Assembly (NCBI GenBank): GCA_016712315.1 | Contig: JADJRG010000013.1 | Coordinates: forward strand, 1,710,001-1,774,000 | Direction of reading: 5' to 3' | Length of the DNA stretch: 64,000 nt | From: Nannocystis sp. | Lineage (GTDB): Bacteria > Myxococcota_A > Polyangia > Nannocystales > Nannocystaceae | Shown: in pieces, positions 54,945-64,000 of the stretch | How the letters are laid out: each line of letters opens with the position of its first letter | Numbering within the stretch: the stretch's first letter is position 1 | The notes under the pieces: generated by a model | Databases searched by the model: none | What the model saw: only the letters and a program-made list of their open reading frames with translations | Told to the model about the DNA's origin: nothing | Program-made: the position numbers and the translations under genes

Positions 54945-56353
54945 ATGCGCCCGCTGCTGATCACCCTCGCCTTCGGCTACGCCGCCCTCGTACGCGCGCT
55001 CGACCGCGCCGATCCAGAGCTCCGATGGGACTGGTCGACGATCGACCTCGATGACCTCTACTTCCCGCCGAATTTCTTGTGGGGGGTGGCCTCGTCGGCG
55101 CACCAAGTGGAAGGTGGTTGCAACAACAACCAATGGAGCCGCTTCGAGGAGGAGCCGGGGCGGATCCGCGGGGGTGAGCGGGCTGGGGCGGCGTGCGAGC
55201 ACTGGCAGCGGTACCCCCAGGATATCGCGCTGATCACGGCGCTGGGGGCGCGTGCGTACCGGTTCTCGGTGGAGTGGAGCAAGATCGAGCCGCGCCCGGG
55301 GGAGTGGGACGAGGCGGCGATCGAGCACTATCGGGCGCTGTGTGCGGCGCTGCGGGCGGCTGGGATCGCGCCGGTGGTGACGCTGCACCACTTCACGCAC
55401 CCGCAGTGGTTCGAAGAGATGGGCGGGTTCGTTGATCAAGGGCGACGCGAGGCGAACATCGCCCGCTTCGTCGGCTTCGCGTCGCGGATCTTCTCGGAGC
55501 TCGACCCGCTGGTGGCGATGTGGTGCACGATCAACGAGCCCGAGGTGGTGGCGATGGAGGGGTACCTGCGCGGGACTTTTCCGCCGGGTGAGCGCGACCC
55601 GCAGCGCGCCGCGGAGGCGCTGGCAGGGCTGCTGCAGGCGCACGCGGCGGTGTATCAGGCGCTGAAGCGGCTGCCAGGCGGCGCGAAGGCGAAGATCGGC
55701 CTGGTCAAGAACATCTTCCACTTCGACCCGCAGCGGCGGTGGCACGTCGGCGACTGGGCGGCGGCGCGCGCGGCCCACCGGTTCTTCAACGGGGCGGCCC
55801 TGGAGGCGCTGCAGAGCGGGCGCTTTAAGATGCGGATCCCTGGCCTCGGGGTGGCGGTGGACCGGGTGATCGAGGGGCTGGTGGGCAGCCTCGACTTCAT
55901 CGGCCTGAACTATTACTCGCAAATCCACCTGCGCCTGGACCTGCGCGCGCCAGAGCGGGCGGTGCCGTGCGCGCGGCCGGAAGATGTCCCAACGGACATG
56001 CCGTACGCGATCTACGCGGAGGGGCTGTATCGGGCGCTCCACCAGATCTCCGCGCTGGGGGCGCCGATCTACGTGACCGAGAACGGGATCGCGGACAAGG
56101 CCGACGACCGCCGCGCGCTGTTCATCCGCCGCTACCTGTACGCGCCTCGCGGGGGGTGCGCGACGGGCTGGACGTGCGCGGCTACTTCTATTGGTCGCTG
56201 CTCGATAACTTCGAGTGGGCCGAGGGGTTCTCGATGCGCTTCGGCCTCTATGAGGTGGACTTCACGACGCAGGAGCGGCGGCTGCGGGCGGGGGCGCGGC
56301 CGTTCATCGAGGCGATCCGGCGCAGCTCGGGCGAGGGGGAGCGCGCGCGATGA
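54945..56353 (+). pseudogene. Glycoside hydrolase family 1 (beta-glucosidase-like), frameshifted
   Basis: N-terminal hydrophobic segment (RPLLITLAFGYAALVRAL), then a GH1 barrel: acid/base Glu in MWCTINEPEV (about residue 197) and nucleophile Glu in IYVTENGIAD (about 378). Before position 56150 the frame is intact; then a G6 run shifts it. The frame resumes one base back with RDGLDVRGYFYWSLLDNFEWAEG to stop 56353. Adding one G gives 469 residues, the usual GH1 length. Stop overlaps the next start (ATGA). Substrate not evident. Confidence 0.9.
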
Positions 56354-56796
56354 GCGGCCCGCCTCGGCAGGCTCCGTCGCTGATCTGGGCGCTGCGGATC
56401 GGCGGGATCGGCTGCTTGTGGCTGGCGTTCGCGGTCTTGATGGCGCGTAGCTACTTTTTGGGCGATCCGCCCGATCCCGGCCGCGCAGGGACAGCGGCGT
56501 ATGGCCACAACCACGCGGGGGCGCTGGCGGAGGGGCTGGTGATGACGCTGTCGGAGGCGGCGGCGATCTACCTGATCCTTCGTCCTTGGTCATACTTGCG
56601 CTCGTGGGGGCGCGCGCTGGGGGCGCTGGCGTTGCTGGCGCCGTGGACGGTGATCGCGGCGATCTTGTCGATGCACGCGGGCGGGGTGGTGATGCTGCAC
56701 CTGCTGTGGCTCTTGTGCTTGGATCTGATCGTCGCCTCGGTCGCGCTGTGGAGCGGCGTGGCGGCGCTGCGGCGGCGCGCTCGATCGCGCGGGTGA
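56350..56796 (+). CDS. Small four-helix membrane protein, unknown
   Basis: 148 residues, about four membrane helices (IWALRIGGIGCLWLAFAVLMA, LAEGLVMTLSEAAAIYLIL, ALGALALLAPWTVIAAILS, VVMLHLLWLLCLDLIVASVALW). A His-rich loop (YGHNHAGALAEG) follows helix one. No family recognised. ATG overlaps the GH1 stop, so expression is coupled to GH1. Confidence 0.75.
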   Translation: MSGPPRQAPSLIWALRIGGIGCLWLAFAVLMARSYFLGDPPDPGRAGTAAYGHNHAGALAEGLVMTLSEAAAIYLILRPWSYLRSWGRALGALALLAPWTVIAAILSMHAGGVVMLHLLWLLCLDLIVASVALWSGVAALRRRARSRG

Positions 56797-56923
56797 GGGC
56801 GGTGATGACGAGGGGGGATCCACCCGCTCGACGCCCGAGGACCCGGGGGATCCCCGGCGCGTCCGCGGCGAGGGGTGATGGTGTTTGCATGGCGGGGCAG
56901 GGGTCGCGAGAATCCGCGGTCCG

Positions 56924-59147
56924 ATGCTCCGCGCGTTGACCTTCGCCGCTCTGCTCGGCTCCGCCTTAACGCCCGGTCTGGCGTCCGCGGGCGAGGCGGC
57001 GGCGGCCCAGAGCGCGGGCAAGAGCGAGGGCGAGGGCGAGGGCGAGGGTAAGCCGCGGGGCGGGGCGCGGCGCACCGTGGTGAAGCAGAGCGCCGCGGCG
57101 GAGCATGAGGATCGCGCGGCGAGCGTGGTTACGCGGCGTGAGCTCGAGGAGCGGCTGCCTCGCTCGGCGCCGGACGCCCTGCGCTTCGAGCCAGGTGTGT
57201 ACGTGCAGCAGACAGCGCACGCGCAGGGCTCGCCGTACCTGCGCGGCGTGACGGGGCAGCAGACGGTGATGCTCTTCGACGGGGTGCGCCTGAATAACAG
57301 CACGTTCCGCCAGGGGCCGAACCAGTACTTCTTCACGATCGACGCGCGGACGATCCAACGGCTGGAGGTGGTGCGCGGCGCGGCGTCGACGCGGCACGGG
57401 GCGGACGCGCTGGGCGGGGCGCTGCTGGCGACGCCGCAGGAGCCAGAGCTCGATCACGGCGGGGCTGGGCCGTGGCGCGTGCGGCCGCGGGCGAGCTGGC
57501 GCAGCGCCACGGCGGACGGCGAGATGGGCGGGCGGGCGCAGGTGGAGGTGGTGCGGGCAGGGACGGTGGGGTTCATCGGCGGGGTGGGCTACCGCGACGT
57601 GGGGCTGCTGCGGACGGGTGGGCCGATCGTGTCGCCAAAGACAGGCGAGCCGGTGAGGGTGCCGCGCTTCGCCCCAGACGGGGTGACGCAGCTCGGCACC
57701 GGGTTCAAGGAGCTGACGGCGGACGGCCGCTTGGTGTGGCGGGTGGACCGGCGCACTCGCCTGACCCTCGGTTACTACGACTATCGCCAGTTCGACGCGC
57801 CCCGGACCGACCGCTGCCCGCCAGCGACGGCGCCCGAGAGCGAGTGCCTGCGCTACGCGGAGCAATTTCGGACGCTGGTCTACGGGGCGCTGGAGGCCGA
57901 TGAGGGGCCGGCGCTGGCGGAGCGGACCCGCTGGACGCTCAGCTATCAGCACCAGCACGAGCGCCGTCACCTCGATCGGCCGACGACGAGCACCCGCGGC
58001 GACGGGCGCGATGACGTGTACTCCGTGGGCACGGGGCTGACGGTGCATACGCGCCGCGCCGCGCCGACTCCGGCGCTGGAGGTGGGCGCGAGCTACGGGC
58101 TCGACGCGTACCTCGACACGATCCGCTCGCGCGCCTGGAACATCTACACCGACGTCGGGGTGGTCAGCCCGCTCAGCCGCGGGCAGTACCTCGACGGCGC
58201 TCGCTACCTGACCTCAGGGCTATGGTCCGAGGGCAAGATGACGATCCTCCGGCGGCTGGAGCTGCGCGGCGGCGGCCGGCTCTCGTACGCGGCGGCGCGG
58301 GCGAGCGGCGATCAGGCGTCGGCGTCGGCGGCGGTGGATCGCCAGTGGGTGGCGCCGGTCGGCAGCGCCGGCGCGAGCCTGCGCGCGAGCGAGTGGCTGC
58401 GGCTGCTGGTAGGCGTGGACCAGGGCTTTCGCGCGCCGAACCTCGACGACCTGACGAGCCGGCAGCAGACTGGTCCAGGCTTTCAGCTCGAGAACGCGGC
58501 GCTGCAGCCGGAGCGGGCGACCTCGCTGGAGGCGGGCTTCAAGGTCGAGCGCGCGCGTGGAGCTGGCGTTCTTCGCCTTCGAGTCGCGGATCTCCGGCCT
58601 GGTCGCGCGGGCGCCCCGGGCGGTGAGCGCGTGCCCAGGGCAGACGGACGGCTGTGGGGCTTCGCAGACGGTCTTCCAGCTGGTGAACCTCGAGGGGCAG
58701 GCGGTGATCCGCGGCTTCGATGGGGTGGTGCGGCTCTTCTTGCCCGCAGGCTTCGGCGCCCGCGCGACGGTCTCGTACGCCTGGGGGGAGGGGCCGAACC
58801 CGGTGGGCTCGGGCGCTCGGCTGCCGCTGTCGCGGATCCCGCCGCTGAACGGGGTGGGCGAGCTGACGTGGCGCTCGCGGCGGCTCGGGGTCTTCTCAGG
58901 GGCGGCGCTGCGCTGGGCGGCGAAGCAGGATCGGCTGGCGTTGGCCGACCTCGATGACCCGCGGATCCCTGCGGGGGGGACGCCGGGCTTCGCGGTGGTG
59001 GACCTGCGCGCAGGCTACCGCTGGCGGCCGAACGCGCTGCTCAGCCTGGTCTTTGAGAACGTCGGGAACGCCGCCTATCGCTACCACGGGTCGGCGGTGA
59101 ACGGGCCAGCCCGCGGCCTGATCCTGTTCCTCGAGATCGGGCTGTGA
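56924..59147 (+). pseudogene. TonB-dependent outer-membrane receptor, frameshifted
   Basis: Signal peptide (LTFAALLGSALTPGLASAG), a Glu/Gly linker, plug domain (SVVTRRELEERLPRSAPDALRFEPGVYVQQTAHAQGSPYLRGVTGQQTVMLFDGVRLN) and a long barrel with the YLDTI, RGVGLLRTGG-type strands. Near 58555 the frame is lost (after FKVER); the other frame reads VELAFFAFESRISGLVARAPR and ends in the aromatic C-terminus LILFLEIGL at 59147. Removing one base in a GCGCGCG run gives 740 residues. Ligand unknown; a sugar or siderophore is possible next to the GH1 gene. Confidence 0.88.
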
Positions 59148-59171
59148 GCGGAGAAAAAAAAGCGCCCCTGG

Positions 59172-59177
59172 TATAGT
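59172..59177 (+). promoter_or_regulatory. -10-like TATAGT before the esterase gene
   Basis: TATAGT, 14 bp before ATG 59192, in a spacer with an A8 run. A short leader of about 7 nt is expected. Confidence 0.35.
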
Positions 59178-59191
59178 CCGCGCCGCCCTCT

Positions 59192-59938
59192 ATGCACGCT
59201 CGTCACTTGATGCTCGAGAGCCCCGCGATGGGGCGTAAGGTCCACGTCTGGGCGTATGGCCACTACGGCCCGCCCGTGCTCGTCTTCCCCTCCGCCGCGG
59301 GCTTCGCCCACGAGTGGGACAAGCAGGGCATGCTCCAGGTGATCGCGCCGCTGCTCGCGGGCGGCAGGATGAAGCTCTACTGTCCCGAGAGCAATGTCTC
59401 TCAGGTCTGGACCGAAAAGACCTCGCCGCTGGCCGCGCGGATGGAGCGGCACCGCGCGTACGAGCGCTTCATCCTCGAGACGATGGTGCCGTTCATCCGC
59501 GAGGATTGCCGCTGGCCGAGCGCGCCGATCACCGCGGTCGGGTGCAGCCTCGGCGGCACCTACGCGGCGCTCGCGGCGCTGAAGCAGCCAGAGACCTTCC
59601 GGCAGGTGCTCTGTATGAGCGGTCGCTACCTGACGACCGCGCTGACCGGCGGCGAGACCAACCAGGAGCTCTATTTTAATAACCCGCTGGCGTTCGTGCC
59701 GGGGCTCGGCGGCGAGGCGCTGGCGAGGATCCAGAAGAACACGCACCTGACGCTGGTGTGCGGCCGCGGGGCGTTCGAGGAGGGTTGCATCGAGGAGACG
59801 ATCGCGCTCGGTAACCTGCTGCTGCGCAAGCAGATCCCCAGCGACACGGACATCTGGGGGCACGACTCACGCCACGATTGGGCGTACTGGAAGCGCCAGG
59901 TCGTGCGCCACCTGCCGCGCTTGCTCGCGCGCGTGTGA
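59192..59938 (+). CDS. Esterase/lipase, alpha/beta hydrolase
   Basis: 248 residues, no signal peptide. The nucleophile elbow is GCSLGG (S119), the general fold is of the EstD/S-formylglutathione-hydrolase-like PF00756 group (VLVFPSAAGFAHEWDKQG). The catalytic His is probably in WGHDSRHDWAYWKRQ, and an acid in between (CGRGAFEEG). Substrate not known. Last gene of the plus-strand run; intact, unlike its three upstream neighbours. TATAGT box 14 bp upstream. Confidence 0.88.
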   Translation: MHARHLMLESPAMGRKVHVWAYGHYGPPVLVFPSAAGFAHEWDKQGMLQVIAPLLAGGRMKLYCPESNVSQVWTEKTSPLAARMERHRAYERFILETMVPFIREDCRWPSAPITAVGCSLGGTYAALAALKQPETFRQVLCMSGRYLTTALTGGETNQELYFNNPLAFVPGLGGEALARIQKNTHLTLVCGRGAFEEGCIEETIALGNLLLRKQIPSDTDIWGHDSRHDWAYWKRQVVRHLPRLLARV

Positions 59939-59944
59939 GCGCCG

Positions 59945-62900
59945 CTACTTCTTCTGTGCCTTCTTTTGGGCCTTCTTTTGGGCCCTCTTCTTCGCCCTCT
60001 TCTCGAGCCATGTCTGCTCACCAGCGGGGGCAGCGCGGGGCGCCTCGCGCTGCCAGGCCTCGAGCTCGGCGACCATCGCCCTCGCCTTGTCGTCATCCTC
60101 TGCGCGCAGGGTGGCGAGCGCGGCGGCGCCGAGCTGCCGTTGGCGATCAGGCTGGCGGCCGAGCGCGTGCAAGGCGGCGACGACGACGTGGCGGCCCTCC
60201 GCGAGCTGGCGGGGCTCGACGATGTCGCCGCGGGCCTCGTAGATGGCGAGGGCCTGTTCAAGGCGAGGTAGGGCCGACCGTGGGTCGCCCTGCTTCAGCT
60301 CGAGGCGGCCGAGGAGATCGAGGGAGCGCGCGAGGTGGGGGTCGTCGGCGGTGAGGGCCACTTGGCGGATCGCGAGCGAGCGCTCGCAGTGGTGACGCGC
60401 GGCGGCGGGCTCGCCTAGCTCTTCGAGCAAGGTGCAGAGGTTGTCGTGGGTGTGGGCGATCTCGGGGTGATCCTCGCCGCGCGCGGCGGCCTCGATCGCG
60501 AGGGCGCGCTCGAAGTACGGGCGGGCGGCGGCGTCGTCGCCGCGATAGGAGTAGGTGACGCCGATGTTGACGAGGGTCGAGGCGAGGTCGGCGTGCTCGG
60601 GGCCGAGGGCGGCCTCTTCGATCTTCAAGGCGCGCTGAAGATGTTGGATGGCGGCGTCGAGATCGCCGGCCATGCCAGCGGCGGCGCCGAGGTTCACCAG
60701 GGTGCCGGCGATCCGCGGGTGCTCAGGACCAAACGCCGCCTCCTCGATCGCGAGCGCCCGCGTGTAGCCGGCGATGGCGGCCGCGGCGTCGCCCTTGAGC
60801 ATGTGTACGTTGCCGAGGCCGCTGAGGTACATGCCGATCCGCTGGTCCTCAAGGCCGTAGATCTGCTCGCTGAGGGCGAGCGCTTGGCCGAGCAGCTCGC
60901 TCGCCTCGTCGAGCTGTGAGCGGCGGTACAGGACGGTGCCGATCGCCCAGAGGAGGCGCGGGCGGCCGGGTGCGCCGGCTGGCAGGCGCGCGCGTACGGT
61001 GTCGGCGTGGCGCCGCCAACGCAGCGCCTCTTCATGGCGGCCGCGGCGCTCTCCCGTGACGAAGATCAGGTTGGACATCGCCAGCGCGAGGCGGTCGTCA
61101 TCACGAACCTGGTCGGAGAGCCATACAGCGTCGGTCAAGCGCGCCTCCGCCGCCTCGAGCTCGCCCGCGTCGTTCTCGAGCTCGCCGACGAGCGCCGCGA
61201 CCTCGGCCGCGAAGGCGGGGTCGTTGAGGGCGCGGGCGCGGTCGAGGATCGGCTCGGCGACCGCGAGCCCGTCGGCGCTCTTGCGCAAGGAGAGGGCGAC
61301 GCGCGCGGGATCGAGCTGGTCGCGCAGCGAGGCGATCTCGGCGGCGATCTGCGGATCCTCAGGGGGCGCGACCGCTGCGGTGAGCGCGGCGATGTCGGCG
61401 CAAGCGGCGGCCGCCGGGAGATCGCCGACGGCTTGGATCGCGCGCTCGACGGTCTGCGTGTCGGCCGCGCTGAAGGTGTCGATGAGCGCCTTGAAGGCGG
61501 AGCGATGGCGCTGGAGGCAGGCGAGCTGGAGGCCGTAGAGCTCGGCGCTGTGCTCCCCTTGTTGATGTGCGACGCAGGCGCCCTCGCGGGCGGCGATCCA
61601 GGCGCTCGCGTGCGCGTCGAGGCGCGGGCGGAGCCGCTCCCAGGTGGCCTCGGCGTAGTTGAGGCCGGTGCCGGTGATAGCGGCGCCGAGGGCGGCGCGG
61701 CGGTCGTCGCTCCAGATCTCGCCAAGCTCGCCGCCGAGCTCCGTGCAGGCGGCGCTCGGTCGCGCGATCAGGACGCCGACAGCGAGCAGGAGGAGCCCGA
61801 GCGCGCCGCCGACCGCGACCTTGCCGAGCGTCCGCGCGGGGTCGCGATCGATCGCGGCGAGCAGCTCGTGCATCGACTGGAAGCGCCGCGCAGGGTCAGG
61901 ATCGAGGCCGCGCAGGACGGCGCCGCGGAGGAAGGCGGGCACGCCGGCGCGCCTCGGGAGGTCGGGGATCGGCCGCTCGATCAGCTCGCTTCGGCGATCG
62001 GCGACGGTGTTGCCCTTAAAGGGACGCTCGCCGTAGAGCGCCTCAGCGAGGGCGACGCAGAAGGCGTAGATGTCGGCGCGGTGATCGACTTCGCCGCCTT
62101 GGAGCTGCTCGGGCGGCATATAGGGGGGCGTGCCGGCGACCGCCCCGGCGACGGTGAGGGCGCCGCCGACGAGGCGCGAGCTGGTGCTGCTGGTGCTCAT
62201 CGCGGGGCCGCCGCTCGCGGCGATCAGCCGCTCCGGGCCGCTGGAGCCGGGGGCCCGCGCGAGGCCGAAGTCGAGGACGCGGACGCGGCCGTCGCCGCCG
62301 ACGAGCACGTTGCTCGGCTTGAAGTCGCGGTGGATGATACCGGCGTCGTGGGCGGCGGCGAGGCCTCGGCCGGCTTGGATGAGCACGGCGACGACCTCGC
62401 GCCAGGTGCGTTTTTTATGGCGCAGCCAGCCGCGCAGGGTGCGGCCCTCGATCAGCTCCATGGCGACGAAGATCTGGCCCTCAAACTCGCCGACCTCGTA
62501 GACGGTGACGACGTTGGGGTGAGAGAGGCGGGCGAGCGCTTGCGCCTCGCGCAGCAGGCGGCTGCGGCCCGTCGTGCCCTCTCCGAGCTGGGTGCGGAGG
62601 ATCTTGAGGGCGACCTGGCGGTCGAGCTCGTCGTCCCGCGCGGCGAAGATCATCCCCATGCCTCCTTCGTCGAGGTGGCGAAGCACGGTGAAGCGGCCGA
62701 TCTTGGCGCCGGTGCCGCTGACGAGCCGCTGCTTGAGCAGATCGTCGCCGCGATGGTCGTCGACAGGGGCGGTATGGACCGGCTCGGCGATGATGGTCGC
62801 TCCGTCGGCGAGTGAGCCCTCGCTGGCCGCGTCGACGAGGGGCGGGGCGGGCGACGGAGGTCCAGCAGCGGGCGCGGCTGGGGGTAGCAGGCTGGTGTGC

Positions 62901-63013
62901 GCGTCGGCTTGTGGCGGCGATCCAACAGGTGCGGCAGGAGGCGTCGCGGCGGCGGAGGGAGCGCGCAGGAGGAGCGGCGGCAGCGGCCTCGGTGGGGCTC
63001 GTCGGTCAGGCAC
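59945..63013 (-). CDS. Ser/Thr protein kinase with membrane segment and TPR domain
   Basis: 1022 residues from GTG 63013 (start uncertain; the frame is open to 63319). A Pro/Ala-rich N-terminus precedes a Hanks-type kinase domain (about 105-400): EGGMGMIFAARDDELDRQVALKIL (ATP Lys about 137), HRDFKPSNVL (catalytic Asp about 230), DFGLA, GTPPYMPPEQLQGG. A membrane segment (VAVGGALGLLLLAVGVLIA) follows, then about 15 TPR-type units to the end. The tail is Lys-rich with KKAQ repeats. This is the common myxobacterial PknB-TPR layout, signalling across the inner membrane; substrate unknown. Confidence 0.9.
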   Translation of the reverse strand: MPDRRAPPRPLPPLLLRAPSAAATPPAAPVGSPPQADAHTSLLPPAAPAAGPPSPAPPLVDAASEGSLADGATIIAEPVHTAPVDDHRGDDLLKQRLVSGTGAKIGRFTVLRHLDEGGMGMIFAARDDELDRQVALKILRTQLGEGTTGRSRLLREAQALARLSHPNVVTVYEVGEFEGQIFVAMELIEGRTLRGWLRHKKRTWREVVAVLIQAGRGLAAAHDAGIIHRDFKPSNVLVGGDGRVRVLDFGLARAPGSSGPERLIAASGGPAMSTSSTSSRLVGGALTVAGAVAGTPPYMPPEQLQGGEVDHRADIYAFCVALAEALYGERPFKGNTVADRRSELIERPIPDLPRRAGVPAFLRGAVLRGLDPDPARRFQSMHELLAAIDRDPARTLGKVAVGGALGLLLLAVGVLIARPSAACTELGGELGEIWSDDRRAALGAAITGTGLNYAEATWERLRPRLDAHASAWIAAREGACVAHQQGEHSAELYGLQLACLQRHRSAFKALIDTFSAADTQTVERAIQAVGDLPAAAACADIAALTAAVAPPEDPQIAAEIASLRDQLDPARVALSLRKSADGLAVAEPILDRARALNDPAFAAEVAALVGELENDAGELEAAEARLTDAVWLSDQVRDDDRLALAMSNLIFVTGERRGRHEEALRWRRHADTVRARLPAGAPGRPRLLWAIGTVLYRRSQLDEASELLGQALALSEQIYGLEDQRIGMYLSGLGNVHMLKGDAAAAIAGYTRALAIEEAAFGPEHPRIAGTLVNLGAAAGMAGDLDAAIQHLQRALKIEEAALGPEHADLASTLVNIGVTYSYRGDDAAARPYFERALAIEAAARGEDHPEIAHTHDNLCTLLEELGEPAAARHHCERSLAIRQVALTADDPHLARSLDLLGRLELKQGDPRSALPRLEQALAIYEARGDIVEPRQLAEGRHVVVAALHALGRQPDRQRQLGAAALATLRAEDDDKARAMVAELEAWQREAPRAAPAGEQTWLEKRAKKRAQKKAQKKAQKK
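59947..60005 (+). repeat. 12-bp repeat coding the KKAQ tail of the kinase
   Basis: Imperfect copies of a 12-bp unit (CTTCTTTTGGGC) encode KKAQ repeats at the kinase C-terminus on the minus strand. Confidence 0.8.
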
Positions 63014-63197
63014 GAGAGAGAAACGCTCGCAGAGATGGGTGAGCGCTTCAATGTCACGCCCGCGAGCGTCGCAGGCTCGAGCGTGCGCGCGGGAGCGCGA
63101 GCGAGCGCGCGGGCGAGGGCTTCGGGCGACAATGCGCTGACCTCGCGCAATGCAGGCCGTGGGGCGCCGTCGCCGGGATTCTCTGGTATCGAGGAGA

Positions 63198-64000
63198 GAT
63201 GATCGACGAAGGTATTTTTGTGGGGAGCAAGAAGTGGGTGTTGGTCGGGGTCGTCGCGCTGGTCGGGCCGATCGCTTGCAACGGCGATGACACGAGCAGC
63301 GGCAGCGATACGGCCTCAAGCGGCGCGTCGATGACGAGCCAAGGGCCGGCGGGCACGAGCTCGGTCACCGAGAGCGGCACCGACTCGACGAGCTCGGCGA
63401 GCGGCACCGACTCAGGCACGATGACGGCAGGCAGCGCCTCAGAGTCCGACGCGAGCACGAGCGCGAGCGGGACCGCGACGACGACCGGGCAAGTGACGGT
63501 CACCGATAGTGACAGCGACACGGGGGCGTGCGAGCCCGACAAGGTCTGCGGCGAGGAGTGCTGCGCGGCCGACCAGCTCTGCACAGACGGGTTCTGCCAA
63601 AAAGACTGCGGCGGCGACCTGCCGTGCGGCGCGGCGCAGGAGTGCTGCGGCGACGCGCAGCTCTGCTACCTGGGCGAGTGCATCGATCCGGGCGCGTCCT
63701 GCACGGAGATCACCTGCGCGACCCAGCAGCAGCTCGAGCAGTGCGATCCGGGGCAGATCTGCGACCCGAACCTCGGCCTCTGCGTGCCCAGCAAGCTCAA
63801 CGAGGCCTGCACCTACGTGCCGCCGGCCGGTAAGTTTAACGCGCAGCCGCAGTTCACCTGGGGCCGGCGAAAGTCGGTGAATTGCAACAATGACAGCGCG
63901 TGTCAGATCGCGGAGGTCTGTATGGCCGGCAAGTGTACGGTCACGTGGCCGCACCTCCAGGCCGCCCCGGATGACATGCCGAACCACTACCAGGTCTCGT
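63198..64000 (+). CDS. Cys-rich lipoprotein, truncated at the window end
   Basis: Starts at ATG 63198 with GAGGAG upstream and runs open to the window edge (267 residues seen). Signal peptide and lipobox (LVGPIAC), a Ser/Thr/Gly linker of about 85 residues, then a Cys-rich part with paired Cys (ACEPDKVCGEECCAADQLC, CGAAQECCGD, TCAEITCATQ-like, CDPGQICD) as in myxobacterial disulfide repeats, leading into a domain cut at 64000. Surface-exposed adhesin or enzyme with a missing C-terminus; function not assignable. Confidence 0.8.

Noticed and set aside
59947..60005. Repeats resembling a small array
   Set aside because: In-frame coding repeats in the kinase tail, not CRISPR; no spacers of constant length.

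Overview
The window is about 70% G+C and looks like chromosomal DNA of a myxobacterium, most likely of the Nannocystineae. The signs are several secreted lipoproteins with long Ser/Thr linkers after the lipobox, Myxococcus-type Cys-rich repeats, MopE-like metal-binding motifs, a Ser/Thr kinase fused to TPRs, a class III cyclase, and many TPR lipoproteins. This assignment is inference. I see no rRNA, no CRISPR array, no intact insertion sequence and no origin.

Layout. 0-2.9 kb: three plus-strand envelope lipoproteins, the last an OmpA-type peptidoglycan binder closed by a strong terminator. 2.9-7.9 kb: a minus-strand run with a RIO1-type kinase, tRNA-Val(UAC), folK, frataxin, two unknown envelope proteins, hemJ and queE. 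queE diverges from asnS across only 25 bp. 9.3-24 kb: a small protein resembling an IS1634-family transposase N-terminus, unknowns, hutF, a retropepsin-like lipoprotein, a YkgJ-type Cys-cluster protein, an orphan response regulator, an RRM protein, a GNAT acetyltransferase, an MscS channel fused to a cyclic-nucleotide domain, a DUF3160 lipoprotein and a TPR protein. 24-36 kb: a Mla-type ABC ATPase, archaeal-type proS, a C-type-lectin lipoprotein, a thiolase, a phosphoesterase, a Tat-exported intradiol-dioxygenase-like lipoprotein, a 2-hydroxychromene-2-carboxylate isomerase-like protein, and Cys-rich secreted proteins. 36-48.5 kb: a TPR membrane protein, plsY, a second MscS channel, a pair of M16 peptidases (one active, one lacking the zinc site), a zinc-ribbon cyclase and a large FG-GAP/RTX lipoprotein.

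48.7-60 kb is a divergent glycan or surface locus. To the left are a GT2 glycosyltransferase, a methyltransferase and an alpha/alpha-toroid protein. To the right are a GT-C-like membrane protein, a GH1 glycosidase, a small membrane protein, a TonB-dependent receptor and an esterase. Four of these genes each carry one single-base frameshift; correcting each by one base restores a full-length family member. This is either clustered sequence error or recent decay of the locus. The window ends with a Ser/Thr kinase-TPR protein and a truncated Cys-rich lipoprotein.

A recurrent theme is initiation without a leader. At least ten genes have a -10-like hexamer (TANNNT or close) ending 6-11 bp, most often 7 bp, before the start codon and no Shine-Dalgarno sequence, the spacing expected for leaderless mRNA. 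The asnS/queE pair appears to share one overlapping, symmetric -10 element. I found no clearly new multi-gene system. The most promising items are this promoter architecture, the frameshifted glycan locus, and several unusual domain fusions.
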